From Malurus cyaneus samueli (taxonomy: Eukaryota > Chordata > Aves > Passeriformes > Maluridae), in the NCBI GenBank assembly GCA_009741485.1, contig CM019217.1:40280006-40344005 (forward strand): a DNA stretch of 64,000 bases. The letters run 5' to 3'. The notes beneath the pieces were generated by a model. That model had not been told where the DNA came from. It worked only from the letters and a program-made list of their open reading frames with translations, and searched no databases. Below are positions 1-13,100 of the stretch, in pieces. Within the stretch, counting starts at the first letter, position 1; each line of letters opens with the position of its first letter. Position numbers and translations under genes: made by a program.

Positions 1-870
1 CATAATTATAAACCCATAGTCTGGACCAGCCCCTCATTCCCAAGAATGTTCTGAGTTCTTTCACAGTCTGAGGTTTCGGGGTCTGGCAGATGGCTTCCTT
101 GCGATCCTGCCCTCAGCTCCTTTGTCCTGCACTGATCTCATATCCCAGGAAAATCACCTTTTATTTTTCATTACTTGGGCCTTTTTCTTGGAAACCTGGT
201 ATCCCTGTAGTCCTAGGAAATTTAGCAGGCTTACTGTCCAGGTAAGACAGGCCTCTTCAGTCTTGGTAGCTATCAAGAGGTCATCCACATACTGCAACAG
301 TTTTCCTTCTGATGCTGGGACCTCCCAGGATTCGAAGTCCTTAGCAAGCTGATCTCTGAGTATTGTAGGACTTTTTTTGGACCCTTGAGGCAACACTGTC
401 CAGGTGAGCTGGATTTTACGCCCACTTTTAGGGCTTTCCCATTAAAAAACGAATATTTTCTGGCTGGCTTTGTGGAGAGGGAGGCAAAAGAAGGCATCTT
501 TCAAATCTAGTACAGTAAACCAAGTTAATTCCGGTCTTAGTTCAGTTAGTAATGTATATGGATTTGCCGCTACAGAGTAGAGGTCCTCTGTAATCTTATT
601 TACAGACCTTAAATCCTGTACTACCCGGTATTATCCATCAGGTTTGCAAACGGGTAGTATAGGGGTGCTACATTCAGACTGGCATTCTTTCAATAATCCT
701 AGCTGCAAAAAGTTTTCTATTACTGGGCTAACTACTTCTCTATCTTCTTTTCTTAAAGGATATTGTTTAACTGTAACTGGCTGTTTTCCCTCTTTGAGTT
801 TAATTTGTATGGGAGGTGCATTCTTAGCTCTCCCAGGAACATCAGTAGCCCACACCCCAGGAAATACCTA
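1..870 (-). pseudogene. Retroviral pol fragment: reverse transcriptase fingers/palm
   Basis: On the minus strand, a frame at 855-631 carries the N-terminal RT region (QYPL, then an LPVCKPDG segment, equivalent to the LPV-KP motif of gammaretroviral RT). A frame at 396-154 carries the active-site box QYVDDLLIAT, with the YVDD codons at about 280-291. The enzyme copies retroviral RNA into DNA. The frames are joined only across indels, so no intact product exists here; the thumb and everything after it lie beyond base 1. The same segment at 33729-34600 breaks at different places, so at least some breaks are sequencing errors. The family call is confident; the true number of disabling mutations cannot be told. 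Confidence 0.85.
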
Positions 871-978
871 ATTTGTTATTTCCTCACTAATTCCTTCTTC
901 GGTCTCAGGGGTTGTCAATATTAAACTTAATATTTCCACATATTGTTGATCATTCACCTCCAGAGTAATTTCCCCATT

Positions 979-1260
979 TTAAAACATAATGGTTGCTTGT
1001 AATTGTTCCAATAAATCCCTACCCAAGAGTGCTTTTGGGGAATTGGGCATATATAAAAACTGATGATTTCCCCATTGTTTCCCAAGTTTATACTTCAAAG
1101 GTTTACAAAAATAAGCTTTTTCAGAGTGACCAGTGGCCCCTTTTACCATGATATAATCATCCTCCCCCACAGACTCAGAGCTTTATTCAAAACCAAGTAA
1201 GTGCCCTCGTGTCTTACAGAAATTCTACTACTTTCTCCTTTTCTCCTAGCTTTACAATAA
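979..1260 (-). pseudogene. Retroviral protease fragment with altered active site
   Basis: A minus-strand frame (1170-979) ends in LLGRDLLEQLQATI, the typical C-terminal part of gammaretroviral protease (G-R-D/N helix). Just upstream the catalytic loop can be read at 1205-1213 as Asp-Thr-Arg. Functional retroviral proteases have Asp-Thr/Ser-Gly there, the Asp being the catalytic residue donated by each half of the dimer. The same D-T-R is present in the partner copy (34913-34921), so it is unlikely to be a random read error. The mature enzyme would cleave the Gag and Gag-Pol polyproteins. A base is missing or added around this point in this copy, which breaks the frame. Confidence 0.8.
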
Positions 1261-1289
1261 CCAGGGGATCTGCTAGGCTGGAATCCCCG

Positions 1290-1700
1290 GTCTTTCAGTC
1301 TTCTCTCACATGTGCAATTTCTTTCTCCTCAGAATAATCCTGTCTCTTACTGGGATTGTGTATTCTTCCTCTCTGGGGCATTCATTTCTCCAATGCCGAT
1401 TGAATTCCTGCAGTATACATCCGGGATTTTTGTGAGTTTGGTTTTCCTCGTTTCTGACTCTGTGAAGGCTGAAAGCCGGCATTCCTGCCTTGCAGGTCCT
1501 GATCTGGAATTCAGGAGATAATGGTGTATGCCTGAGATCTGGGAAACAGAAGCGAGGTTTAACAGCCTGCATGGAGGAGGATGCTATCATAAATAACACG
1601 ACCTTGGCTGCCTCTGGAAGGGAGAATGGAATGTTGAACTGATAAAACAGATGTCCAAAAGACAGAAGCAATAACCCACCAATCATATGCTGACTAGTAG
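1290..1700 (-). pseudogene. gag C-terminus: nucleocapsid with one zinc knuckle
   Basis: A minus-strand frame of 126 codons (1686-1306) contains a degraded CCHC knuckle ending in HWRNECP at about 1377-1415, followed by a basic tail. A single zinc knuckle is the gammaretroviral arrangement; it packages genomic RNA. In the partner copy at about 35084-35125 the same segment reads HWKNECP. The upstream half contains an Ala/Val-rich stretch that I cannot assign. Confidence 0.7.
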
Positions 1701-1719
1701 AAAGGCAGCTGCTTAACTA

Positions 1720-3330
1720 GCCAATCAATATTTGGCATAAATGCGGAAGACTTAGTATACACCTGTCGCTAAATAGATAAAGTGGGCTCAGCCCCATAAT
1801 AAGATAGTAGTTGTTTTCGTAGTCGTAATTGTCTATCTGTGTCTGTTATTTCGTGTTGCAGTCTGTCCAACAGCGACATGACTCCCTTTCTGATTTTCCC
1901 TTCTCCATTCTTTTCCACCAATGTCACTAACTTCTTGACCCCCTCTTTGTATTTTGCCTTCTGATTACTGTACACCCTCCATGCCTCATCTAATAATCCT
2001 CCAAATTCCTACTCTCAGTTTACCGCAGTTTCTGGAGTTTGCACCTAAAGTCCACTGTGATTGGTCCAAAAGAGAGACACTAGTTGTTGTATCCTACTCT
2101 TGACCAGAGTCCAGTGCTGTGTTTCTGTGCATAGCATCTTTTAATCGTTCCAGAAAGTCAGTTGGAGACTAGGAGGGGCCCTGCTTGATTGCATACAGTG
2201 GCTGACCAATTCATGCTTTAGGAAATTGCCTTTCCATGGCTTTTACTATCCATTCCTGATAAGCCTGTAGTTTAGCCATTTCAGCTGCTCTATTTGGATC
2301 TGATTTGGGTCTGGAGTGGCAAATATTCTTTGTGATCCTCCTGTCATACTAATAGTCTTCAGCTAAATCCTGTGCTTTTTCAAAATTAGTTGTTTTTCAG
2401 TTTCTGTTACCGCTTCCAATAACAAACTGAATATCATTCCAATTGGATTTTGTTGTTTCACTATAAAATGTAAATGTTTACGTACGATTATTGATTAGTG
2501 TGATAATCTTTTGCAATCTTTTTTCCAAGCTTCTATGTCAATGGTAGAAAAGGTACTTGATCAACATGTATTGCCCTCATGCCCTACTGCCTCCCGTAGG
2601 GGTCTTGCAGGACTGCCCCTGCTTCCCTCTGTTCTGGCAGAGACCGGGCTCCCTGGTGGAGATGGCATGTCCTCTGAATCTTCCTCATCCTTCCGCTTCC
2701 TAGGAGGGGTTTAGAAAATCAGTTATTCTTGTTTTGTGCTGCTGCCTGATAAAACCTTGTCTGGTTTAGTACATCTTTGAACTATACTGCTGCTGAACAG
2801 CCCTTCTTAAGTCTGCTTTTAGTAGCTTTATTTTCTTTTCCAAAGCTAGACCCTTTGGGTCCTGTGGTGCAATTCCACAGTCTCTCTGCCACCTGGGTGA
2901 TTCGGAAGAGTGGAAACATGTCTGCATAAGGACTCATCCCACTTCTCTCTCCTCAAGAACAGCATTAACTGCAGGGGGTTTAAAATTGAAGATCCAAAAG
3001 TGGCCAATTTGTCCATCATCTAATTTATATAAAGACACCAATTATTGCAATATTTAATAAGAACTTTCTTTTTTTCCATTCCTCCTGTTCCCGACTATTC
3101 TTTCCAGTGTACTAATATACACCCGAGGGGGTTTTGCCATTATTTGTTTTACCCTGGATACATCCATTTTATTCCAGTGTTTATTATTCTCACTCCAGAT
3201 CACCTGTTATTATATTACCACTTTTTGTGTACCTTTTATCTTCTCGGGTAAAACCACTGGAAGGGGGGAATGACCCTGGGTCAGTGTTCCTTCCGTTTTT
3301 CCATTTCCCTGTTTAACCACTGCAGCCTAA
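1720..3330 (-). pseudogene. gag: matrix and capsid, broken
   Basis: Read on the minus strand. The matrix part (about 3090-2720) and capsid part (about 2660-2200) are recognisable by comparison with the better-read segment at 26685-27447. The major homology region lies at about 2168-2131 (ends DFLERLKDAM). An in-frame TAG (cta at 2169-2171) directly precedes it and also occurs in the partner copy. A lysine-rich helix of 68 codons follows at 1975-1769, fitting the charged C-terminal part of gammaretroviral capsid. Gag forms the virus core. The start codon cannot be fixed because frames shift around 3080-3300. Confidence 0.75.
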
Positions 3331-3492
3331 ACTATCATACACTGCATACATAACACACGTCACAGGAAAGATAAATTACACAATAAACTAACAAGAATAT
3401 AACTTACTTCCTGACTCCGGGCTCTGGGCAGCACCACTTCCTGGTGTTGGTCGTGCTTCACTTGCAGGATCTTGGGTCTCCCCATGAACCAG

Positions 3493-3536
<44 letters not shown>

Positions 3537-3958
3537 AGTCTTGGAGCTCATTCAAACCAAAACAGGTTCTGTGCACCTCTCTCCTGCCTCCTACAGCTCA
3601 CTGGCAGGCCTGTACTCAGCTGACGCAGGACTCCTGGGATTTGCCTCGATCCCCCTTGGCAGATCTTGCGAAATCCTTTCCTGGCTTGGCAATCAGCGAC
3701 GCTTGCAAGCCCTACAGGGACTCGTTGTGCACCAGGCATCCTTGGTGTCTTACCACCACCCTGGCTATGCGTACACCTGTAGACTTACTGAAATTGATAA
3801 CATACTGTTCCTATGAAAGCCAGTGGGTACTTGTCTGCCCGTGGGGTGAACGTCCTGGAAGCGGACTTCTTCCAGGAAAAAGACCTGGGATGTGCCCAAG
3901 AGTCCTGATTCTGGCCCGCCCCTCACCAGACAGAGGTTCTTCTGCCTGGCTTGCCAAA
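3331..3958 (-). other. ERV leader between LTR and gag
   Basis: About 630 bases of untranslated leader on the minus strand, running from just after the 5' LTR to the gag region. It begins with TTTGGCAAGCC next to the LTR, where the tRNA primer-binding site should be, and holds a dinucleotide tract at 3494-3534. No splice donor or packaging structure can be assigned by eye. Confidence 0.6.
3494..3534. repeat. (CA)n microsatellite inside the ERV leader
   Basis: Pure CA repeat of 41 bases, (TG)n on the proviral strand. The same tract sits at the same place in the other two leaders (28462-28498, 37228-37268), so it came with the element. Frames made of alternating Cys-Val or His-Thr across it are artefacts. 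Confidence 0.97.
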
Positions 3959-4535
3959 TGATCAAAAAATGATCTGGGGAAGACTCTGCAACTTATATAA
4001 TTTAAGTTGTGAAGATGTATGTTTATTGCAGTGCTGATGAGCGGAAGGTACTCCTCAAAGCCATGCACATCCCAGCACGGTATTGCTTGGTATATATCTG
4101 GTTAAGTTACACATTCATTGAGTTTCGCAATTCACCTATACATATGATGACCTATCCCCGCTTGGTATTATAATGAGTTCAAAAGTCATTTCTATGTGCT
4201 ACACCTGCGCAGTGTTATTTGGTAGTGGGGTCTGGGGAACTCGGAAGGAAGTAAAATACCCATCCTCTTTTTTTGATTTTCACCTTTCTGCCTTGCGCAT
4301 GCTCTCTGAGTCCTGGCCCAAGTCCAAGCAACTAAGCTCTGGTTTGAGTCAGCGTAGGCGTCCATGAAAACAGCTGGGTCACAGTCCTGCTTGCTCATCT
4401 TTTACTTCTCATTTTGCTTTGACAAACACAATAAATGTTAAGTCAGCAATATACACTGTCTAGCAAGCAGTTAGTAATCCATATTATTTTCAAGCAGTTT
4501 CTAACAAGTTATCCCTTAACTTTAACCTCCCTGCA
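3959..4535 (-). repeat. 5' LTR of ERV A
   Basis: Minus-strand LTR of about 577 bases, starting TGCAGGGAGG at 4535 and ending GATCA at 3959. A TATATA box (rc at 4091-4097) and a polyadenylation signal AATAAA (rc at 4022-4027) lie in the right order for U3-R-U5. It matches 37702-38295 apart from small indels. Base 4536 onward is host DNA starting TCATTTTGG, so a class I 4-bp target duplication would be TCAT. Confidence 0.85.
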
Positions 4536-7500
4536 TCATTTTGGACCGACTCAGATATATTTAAATCCAAAAACTAATGTGACTCTTGAGATGGAAAGTG
4601 AAGGTCTGAAAACTACTACCTGTAGCCAAACTTCTAGAGAACAAGGCCCTTCAGGTGCTTGTATTGAATTAGAACCTTCATAGTACTGTTTATTTATGGA
4701 TTCATATCACACCTTTCACTTTAGCAATGACAAGTTCCCGTAATTGCCGTGTTAGGGATTCTCCCCCTTCTCCCCATGGGAATGCACCTGGTGCAGGGAG
4801 CTTGGTTTGGGATCTGAGGAATGAGCTGAAGGCTGAGCTCTGAATGGGAGCCCAGGGTGACAAGAGGCCGTGAACTGTTCCCCTCTTTGCATCACAAGGG
4901 CTGGGGAGAGTGGCAGTGCCAGCCAGGTGATGGCACTGGGACCAGAAGAGCCAAACACTCACAGGAAGAGCCCGGCAGGTGCGCAGGTAAAGACATGAGT
5001 AGGTAAAACCCAAGGGTTTCTTTGTTGGGTCTCTTCTTGAGGCACCAGCTTGGGATCTTTCAGTGTAAAATGCGCTGAGAAGAATTGCTTCATGGAATGA
5101 GACATCTGAGAGCTTCAACTTTTCTTCTGCTCTGGGAAACCTGGGGTGAACCGGTAAGGAAACGTGATCTGTGTGAGTGGGTGGTGAGGGGAAGTCAAGC
5201 GGGGCCTCCCTGGGCTCTCTGAACAGCCTGCTTTCTCTGATTGGGACCATGACTGCCAGCAGGGAGTCTTGCGAAGTTTCCTTAACACACCCACATGTTG
5301 AAGATCCAGTTCTTAAATTCTGAGGTGGACTGTGAATCGCTGTTATCCTAAAGAATCAACATCTATAGGTTAGTAAGTCAAGGTGCTGAGAGAGTAAATG
5401 GGAAGGTGAGGAGAAATCTAAACTGTAATTAAGTCAGGATGCATACAAGAAATGAAATTGCTGGAAGCAGTACTTTATCAATTGTTTTTGTTGTATCCAA
5501 GATAGTTACAAGATTCACATAAAATTCATTGGAAATGGACTTTTACAGAATCCATTTTTTCACACTGTATAAATGTTTCTTTTTTAAAAAAATCACATTG
5601 CAGGATATAGTTCAGAAATAGGACAACAAATATGAGTTCTCTTTCATTGTTGCCATTTTTAGTGATAAATGCAAACATTCTCTTATTTTGACGATGCCTA
5701 TGATTTTTGTTTTTCCTATTTACGCTTCTGTACCCTCTATGCATTCCCTTGTACCCTTAGCCGCATGCTTGTATTCCTGAAGCTTGATATTCCAGCTTAG
5801 TTTAGGAGTTCTGCTGGGCAGAGAGACCACAAACATCCCAAGGAAGGAGTCAGTGTGCCCTGTGCTACTTAAACCGAGGCTCCAGCCTTGGGTGAAGCCT
5901 TCTCTGTGGAACATCTTGTGTAAACTGGGCTCTGGCCTCATCTGAGGGGGGGGGGGACTCATTAGAATAGAGGGACATTACTGCATTTATTAAGTTTTCT
6001 TATTAGAGAATCCTGATAGATATGTTAATTCTGAAATCTATAAAACTTTATATCTGTGCTATACATGGGTGTGCATTCTGCCATCAAGTTGTGCACCTGG
6101 GATCCCAAATACTGAGGTAAACCCTTTTATCCCCTTAACGTGCTGTGTCATTTACTATAAAACTGGCCGTTCAAGCAACCATCCATTTCTACCCATCCAG
6201 ATAATTCTAGTTTTGGGTTCCATTCTTTTCTCTTTGGTGTATTATAACATGTATCTGGCTTTTCCTTCAGTAATCAACAAAAACAGCATCATGTATTGCC
6301 CTTCTGCTCTTTATTTCCCATACCTTATATATGCAACCCAGGTTTCTCTTCCCTATTTTCTGAATTTCTCTCTTCTTTCTGCTTAGTTTTTGAAGCTGAC
6401 TATATAAATGAATTTACCACATCAAAGATGATTGCTGTAAGTCATGTGAATCCATGCAACATTTATTCCATTTGATTGGTTTCTCTGAGACTACTTTATT
6501 CTTGTTGTAGTAAAACCATAGTATAAAAAATGATGAAACCAAAACCAGTACCCTAAACGTGTCCTCATCAGCCTTTTTTTCCCTGTCTTCCCCTGTCCCT
6601 ACCTAATGCCTGTCCAGGTAAGGTTTATTGACAGTAGGAAAAAGAAGATGACTATAGCTTTTCTTTGAAGCTTCATGGTTTTGGAAGATACTTCTGGTTC
6701 TTAGTTTACAGTAAATTATGCAGAAACTAAAATATGATTATTTCTTTTTACACACGAGGTAGCTTTGTCCACAAAACCACATATTTCCACTAGCTCCAGT
6801 GATATTATTGGTTCTGCATTAATTTTGGCTTCATATGGATACTTCTAGAATTTGTTATTTTATCAAGGCTGGTCACATGAACCATGAGAGCTCACATGGA
6901 TTCAGAACAATGAAGAATACATAGGTGTGCTTTCATGTCCATTTTTTTCTAAAACATGTACTATTAATTATTGTTAAAGAAGTATTAAAATCACTGGCCA
7001 AAAAAAACCCAACCAACCTGTTAATTAGAGATTTAAAGCCTTTAATCACATACAGAGATGAGCCAAGTGTAAATTTGTCAAACAGTTGTTATAACAAGAT
7101 TATTCTTGCGTAAAACTAAGTCGTTTAGCAGAAGGTTAATGTACTCAATATGTGAAAAATCCATTGTAGTTCTAATAAGGTACTGATAAATTATATGCTA
7201 TTTGCTCAGCAATGACTATATTAAATATGCTATTTTTTAAAACCATGAATGATTACAATATTTGCTGATATCAGTGTTAGATCATAAACCTTAGGTCTGT
7301 TCTCCTTTTGGTGTGTGAGCTTAATCTAATTAAAATTATTTATTTGCCTCTTGAATATGCATGATTCAGACCAAAATATTCTCCTTTTTTTGGCTTATTT
7401 TATTTCTTTCAGTCAATTCACTATTCCTTTTCCTAAAAAGTTACTTGGGCAGCTTAAGTGGTGGAGCATGCATTAACTGCTGTAAGATGCCTCTGCTGAG

Positions 7501-9994
7501 AGTTTGTGCTCTTTACCCACCCGTTCTGGCAATTTGGGCAAGAGATTATTGCTTTTGTTGATATTGTACTGACTTTACCATTTTCTTGTCCTGCTTAATA
7601 CAGAAAAGAGGTTGCTATGTATTGCAACCAGCCTGCTATTTTTATTGCATGATTTAGGATGAACCCAGTGTGTGTAGACTTACTCTTCCTTCCCTCAGTC
7701 CTTATGATATGTTGGGTCAAATGTGACCAAATTTTCAGTGTGAACCAAAGGAAGAACTATCTGTACTTCTCCTTATCAGTGCCTTCTCTAGCACAGAGAA
7801 ATATTTGGAGCACCACACTAACCCTCAGGAATCCCAAACAGGTCACTACAAGCCTTTGGTCCACCTCTTCTCATTACAGTTTTGGAGCGAGATGATCTGT
7901 ATGAACATCCAGTCCTGTCTAAATGGGATGAAAGTTGCATTTGAAATGCCCAAATTCCTATAAAAAGGAATTGTCAATGAAAGGAATGATGGGCGCAGGT
8001 AGTGGAATAACACACACTAAGTCAGTCATGGGATTGGTTTAGAAAATAAAAGCAATTTATAATGTAGACAGAGGAAGGAAGACAGGCAAAAATAAAAGCA
8101 ACTGTTTGGAAATTGAATTAAAGAATTTCTGACATCCAATGTATATATAATAGTGGTTAAAGAAATGGCACATCTGATAATTTTTCTTGTGTGCACAAAC
8201 ATTTTGTCAAATTTATGGAAAAAGCTGTCCAGTGACTGAAAAATACTAGGAAAGCTATAACATTTAAACCCAGGTATAAAACAGTGAGAAGATGTATGTA
8301 TATAAATGAAAAGAGGATGTACAAACGGTCTTCAAACACAATATAATTTTTACAGTAATGATTTTCAACAAGAAATAGAAAAGTATTTAACAATAGAGGA
8401 GTTCAGTTAGTAAAAATTTCGGAAGATTAGTGTCAAATAACCTACCATCGGGCACAGTTACAGGTATCACCTGAAAATATATTTTATCTTTTACTGTGGC
8501 AAAAAAGGTTATTCAAATATTGTAATTGTTATGTGAGGTCGCATCAGACACATTAGATTTCTTTACTGCAGTAAAATGGATCAGCTCTACAAAGGAGTCT
8601 ATCTGCTATTTTGCTTGTGTTGTCCAGAGTATTTTTCTGGCGCTCTCCCAGGAAACAACTTGGGGCTAAGGTTGTTCGATAGTTCCTACTTTGATGAACA
8701 CGAAGTCATTAGTTATATTCCAGTGGGATCCTGTCAGTTTTTATAATTCATATAATTACATTCCTGGGGAGTTCAATGTCTGTGTGAATTAGCTACCTCC
8801 CTGAACCAGAATGTGCTTGGGTGAGATATCCCATAAGGGAGATTCTCCAAGATGTATCTGATGAAATAATCACTAGACAGTAAAGTGGTTGTGTTCCAGT
8901 TTTATTTTAATGAAAGTTTTTGTTTGAATTGAGTTCTGTCTAACTCACCACTACAAATGTTCTGTCAACTGGAAACATCAACACACTGCTAGGGATACAG
9001 GCAATGATGGTAATTCCTCTTTGTATTTCCAGTATGATGACCACAATTTTGTCGTTGTACAAATTCAAAATTCGCTCCCTTCTAACAATTAGCTAATTTG
9101 GTGAGTAGAGTAGATTATTGGGCTTTGTTCTTTTCTCCTTTCTTTTTTTTCTTTGTTCACTGCCATTTCAGTTGAAGACTTCTTTTGCCTTAATTAACTT
9201 TGTCTCAAGTAGCATTACAGAAAGATATTTTTATTGTGCAAAATCTTGGTTACAGTATCTAACAGCAAAACTCCATCAACCCAATGGAGATGAGATTTAT
9301 ATCCAGGATTGAATGTAAAGATAGGAAAAGACATGTGAAAGGAAGCACAGAATGAAATATTTGAATGCAAGACCAGAAGCAAAAAGTGATTTTAAATAGA
9401 AAGGGTAGGTTGATCACATATACTTTGTGTTGCTGGTTCCTGATTATGCTGCATGTCTTTATTGGATTTAAGAAAAGTGAAATGGTCTGGCCGTTTTTGG
9501 GGAAGGCAAAGCATAGGAGTGCAGAAGGGCAGTAGTGCGTCAAGAGATATTGCTAATGAAAAGAGGGAGTGGTACAAGTTGAGAGGTGGTATAGAAGCAT
9601 GGAGCCTCTGGGCTGGATGGAGGGGTTTTTCAGCCTTTGAAAGTGCTGTTCTCCCTTCTGGTCTTGGCTGAGCATCCGCATCTTCAAATGTTCTCCATCA
9701 GCTCCGTTATTTCTTGGCAGAATACTCTCTGTCATACTCTTCAGGTGTGTTACCTTCTTCCCTCCTTCCTAGCTCTTGGATGATGAACAGTGATCCTAGA
9801 AGACCATTCCTTTGGTGAGGGTTAAGAGTTAGGGGGCTCGGTTTTTGAGGGATAGAGGGGGAAGATATTTACACCAGTTGGAATAAACATCGACCTAGAT
9901 CGAGATCTGTGCCATTTCAAAAGACTGCAGAAACTCTTTCTACAGCAGCAGGTTTTCCTTGTCTTGAGCCAGGATCTGTTACAAAACACTGAGG
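4536..9994. other. Host intergenic/intronic DNA, copy 1
   Basis: Mostly AT-rich and without a recognisable gene, RNA or repeat. The first 750 bases (to about 5280) are noticeably richer in G and C than the rest. They hold a 182-codon minus-strand frame (5250-4702) that is broken in the second copy and matches no family I know, so I do not call it a gene. A poly-G run lies at about 5946-5955. Confidence 0.6.
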
Positions 9995-10122
9995 AGAGCT
10001 CAACTAGAGCATGTGTTAATAATGCAAAAGTTGGGGGTTCAATCCTCACATGAGCATTCACTCAGGATGTTGGACTAGTGATCCTTGTGGGTTCTCTTCA
10101 ACTCAGAATGTTTTCTGTGAAA
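9995..10122 (+). mobile_element. tRNA-Ile-derived SINE with CR1 tail (TguSINE1-like)
   Basis: The head resembles a tRNA-Ile gene: a box A-like GAGCTCAACTAGAGC, the anticodon region TTAATAATGC and a box B-like GGTTCAATCC at 10036-10045. The tail GTTGGACTAGTGATCCTTGTGGG with CAACTCAGAATG is the 3' end of CR1, the LINE whose enzymes mobilise it. This head-tail combination is known from songbirds. Several bases differ from a functional tRNA, so it is an old, inactive insertion. The second copy is at 43700-43829. Confidence 0.82.
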
Positions 10123-13100
10123 TGCCAGTTTTGATCAAATGCAGATTCCTAGTATACAGGTAATGGACAGATGAAGCCCATAGCTCTCTATTTTTTCAGA
10201 AGTAGGCACCCCTTTATAACTATGTTATATATTTCTCTTTGACTAAATTGGGTAGTCCCTGATTCTTGTTTAAATAAAATATTAAGAAATGTTTTTGAAC
10301 CATTACTCAGTATTTTTCAGACCTTTAGTCCTGGGTAAGATTAAGATATATGGCAAATTGTTAGCTCACAATGTTTTAATCACCTTTCTCCTAAATGTAT
10401 TATATGAATTGGAGTGATTATTTTCATTAATTCCTGATTAATTGCATTTATTTTTGGTGTCATAAATCAGTCTGCAACTAGAATGGGAAAGAAGTGGGGA
10501 TGAATATACAAGCTCTGTGAGTCAGTTTTTGAAAATGACAGTATTTTCCTCTGGACAAACAGCTTATATTTTTACGTGTTTATCTTCCAGTAGATTGTTT
10601 GTCTTTGATTTAAGAGGTGTTAGAAACTGCTTCTTGATAGCGAGGACAGATATATTTTTGGTTCCTAATGAAATTAAATTTATCATTGGCTGCTATTTGT
10701 AGTTGCCATTAAAATTTTAGTGTCCGTGGTTTGAAAAACTATTGTATGAATTTTTTTTTTCTCTTGTTAAAATGTATTTCTAGGTAATAAGAAGATATTG
10801 TTCATTTCAGGTCATGAAACTACTGCTGTTCAGTCTCAGTCTTTTCTTTTGAAATAATTTCATTTCTGAGCTGTTTTTTTTTCTTTCTTATTTAATTTAT
10901 TTCTGAAATGGACACCTGGAAACCTATTATTTTCTGCTTTCTTTCCAAACCAGGATTAAACAAATAATTAAATGCTGTTGTGAAAAATATTACAGTATTC
11001 GAAAAGAACAAGAAAACAGGAAATCAGAAAATTGATCCAATTGATAATAATTTGAACCAAATATAATTTCTTTATTGTGGGTTACTTTCCTGAAATAAGA
11101 TAAGGAAACTGCACCATAGACATCAAAGCCTCAAGCTTTTTGCCTGTTACGAGTAAGAGACTTTACCTACCTTCTTTTTCACAAACTTACATCTTTCCAA
11201 CTAAATGGAGAAAGAATGCTGCTTTCAGTCCCTTGCCATACTCCTTCTGTCCAAAAAGCTGATGTATTTTTGAATTTACTTTTTCTTTCTGATATAATAT
11301 CCTCAGGAGGGTTTTTCTTTTCTCACTGGTTTTCTGGTTGGGATTACTGCACATGAATAATTTGGCTGCCTGGTTTCTGGCCCTCTAAAAACAGGACTGG
11401 CCGAGGGTTGTAAATGCAAGATTCCATGTGCTGGGGAGGGAAACTGTAATAAAACCACAGTCCTACTGGATAACTTTTCAGTCTACGCATTTATAGTAGT
11501 TCTATTGCATTCCAAGCTAGGAATGATGAAATGTCATGGTTGTAAAGATACAAAATGTTGCTGCACTGAGGTGGGATGGGTGTTTTGATAGGTTTGGTTG
11601 AGAGGACAGTAGTACATCTTTGTTGGATCTGTACCTGTGGGAGACACAAAGTTCGAACTAACCTTTTGTGCACACCAAAATCCCCTCTCAACCAAACAAA
11701 ACAAATTGAAAAGAGACCCAGGGGGAAAAGAAAGCAGAGTTGGAAAGGAAATGGCATGGAGGCAAAGTGAAAGATTTACTTTATGAAGAGAAGAAGTTAA
11801 TTCCTCCAAGATTGAGAATAGACTTATTTCAGTCAAATGATAGTGAAGCAGGTTTCGCGCTCAGGCCAATACATACGATTCTCTTTCTTGGCATTCAGTA
11901 AAACATCAAATTCATGAATAAACTGATACAATATAATACATTGGACTACATGCGAAAACAGAAGTTTTAGAGAATTGTGGTAGATGGGCTGGATTTTGGA
12001 TTTCAGTTACTTATACTTAAGTTTATGGGTATGATTGGCCATAAACTTTCAGTGTTCTATATATATAGCAAAACCGATTTTTTCTTGAAATGTCAAAAAG
12101 GAGAGTAGTAATAAATTATTCCTATTTATTTTATGAAAAGGATAGGAGTAGTAGTACTGTTCGCAACAAATGGTAATATTCCCATTCTATGAACAGTGTT
12201 TGTGAGTCCAGTGATTTTACTACTCCATCATAACTGCAGAAATGGCATTAACTTTAAGCCAGGTGTTTTTTTTCTAGAACATTGTTATTACTGCATATAC
12301 CATTTAATAAAAAGCTGCTTTATTATCTTTCTCAACCAATAGATTATATAAACAGGAAAAAGGAGGAGGAGCAGAAAAAGTGGATAGTTTGGAAGGTGGT
12401 ATCACAACATTGAAAACAATAGTGTTGAAAATATTTACTTCTTAACCACAGGTACAAAGATATTTTCCCCTTTAAAGCAGGTCTTACACTCTTCACTTAA
12501 AGTGTTACAGAGCATCCTCTGTGAGATTATTAAATCACAGAAACTGGAAAAAAATGACAGTACAGTAGTAAGTGTGGAGCAGTATTAATTTATTCTTAAA
12601 ATATGGGAATTAAAAACCACAAGAATTTTATTAATCTGTATTAACATTGTAGGTGCCTATGTCTACCTCCCAAAATTGATGTGAAAGGGTCTATGAGAAA
12701 CAGGCAAACTGCCACGAAATGGTGAATTCAGTTTTTAGCAAATATTTCATAAATGAGCAATTTCTATAAATGGCAGATCTCTACAATAAATTCAAGCCAA
12801 ATATTGAAAGCTAGAGAGCTTAAATGGAACGCTAATATAAGTAGGAAAATGTCGCCGAATTGTGTTGTTCTTCCCTAATAAAACACTTATGACGAATGGG
12901 CAGTTCTAAGGCTTCTTCAGGCTGCCCACTAGATGGTGGACAAGACCTTTAAACAGTGTGGAACTTGCTCAGCACAATGCTTTAAAGTTGCTTTGCCAGT
13001 CAGGGTATATTCGAGTCAGAACGCAAATCATGTTCCGCCAGCGCTGTAACGCTGGGGGATATGTAACCGTTTTCTATTTCAGCATAAATTTTTAGAGGAC

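Larger units (their letters stand above)
1..4535 (-). mobile_element. Endogenous retrovirus A, 5' half (gammaretrovirus-like)
   Basis: Read on the minus strand the order is 5' LTR (3959-4535), leader with a (TG)n tract, gag, protease and the front of reverse transcriptase, which runs off the left edge of the window. The gag capsid, RT and protease motifs match class I (gammaretrovirus-like) elements. All frames are broken. It corresponds base for base, apart from indels, to 33729-38295, so it is probably the same provirus assembled twice. The 3' half, any env and the 3' LTR lie outside the window on the left, if they were assembled. Confidence 0.88.

Noticed and set aside
4702..5250. 182-codon minus-strand open frame in the GC-richer flank
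   Set aside because: Broken by indels in the second copy (38481-38844 gives only short pieces), no known domain, and codon content looks like chance in GC-rich DNA.
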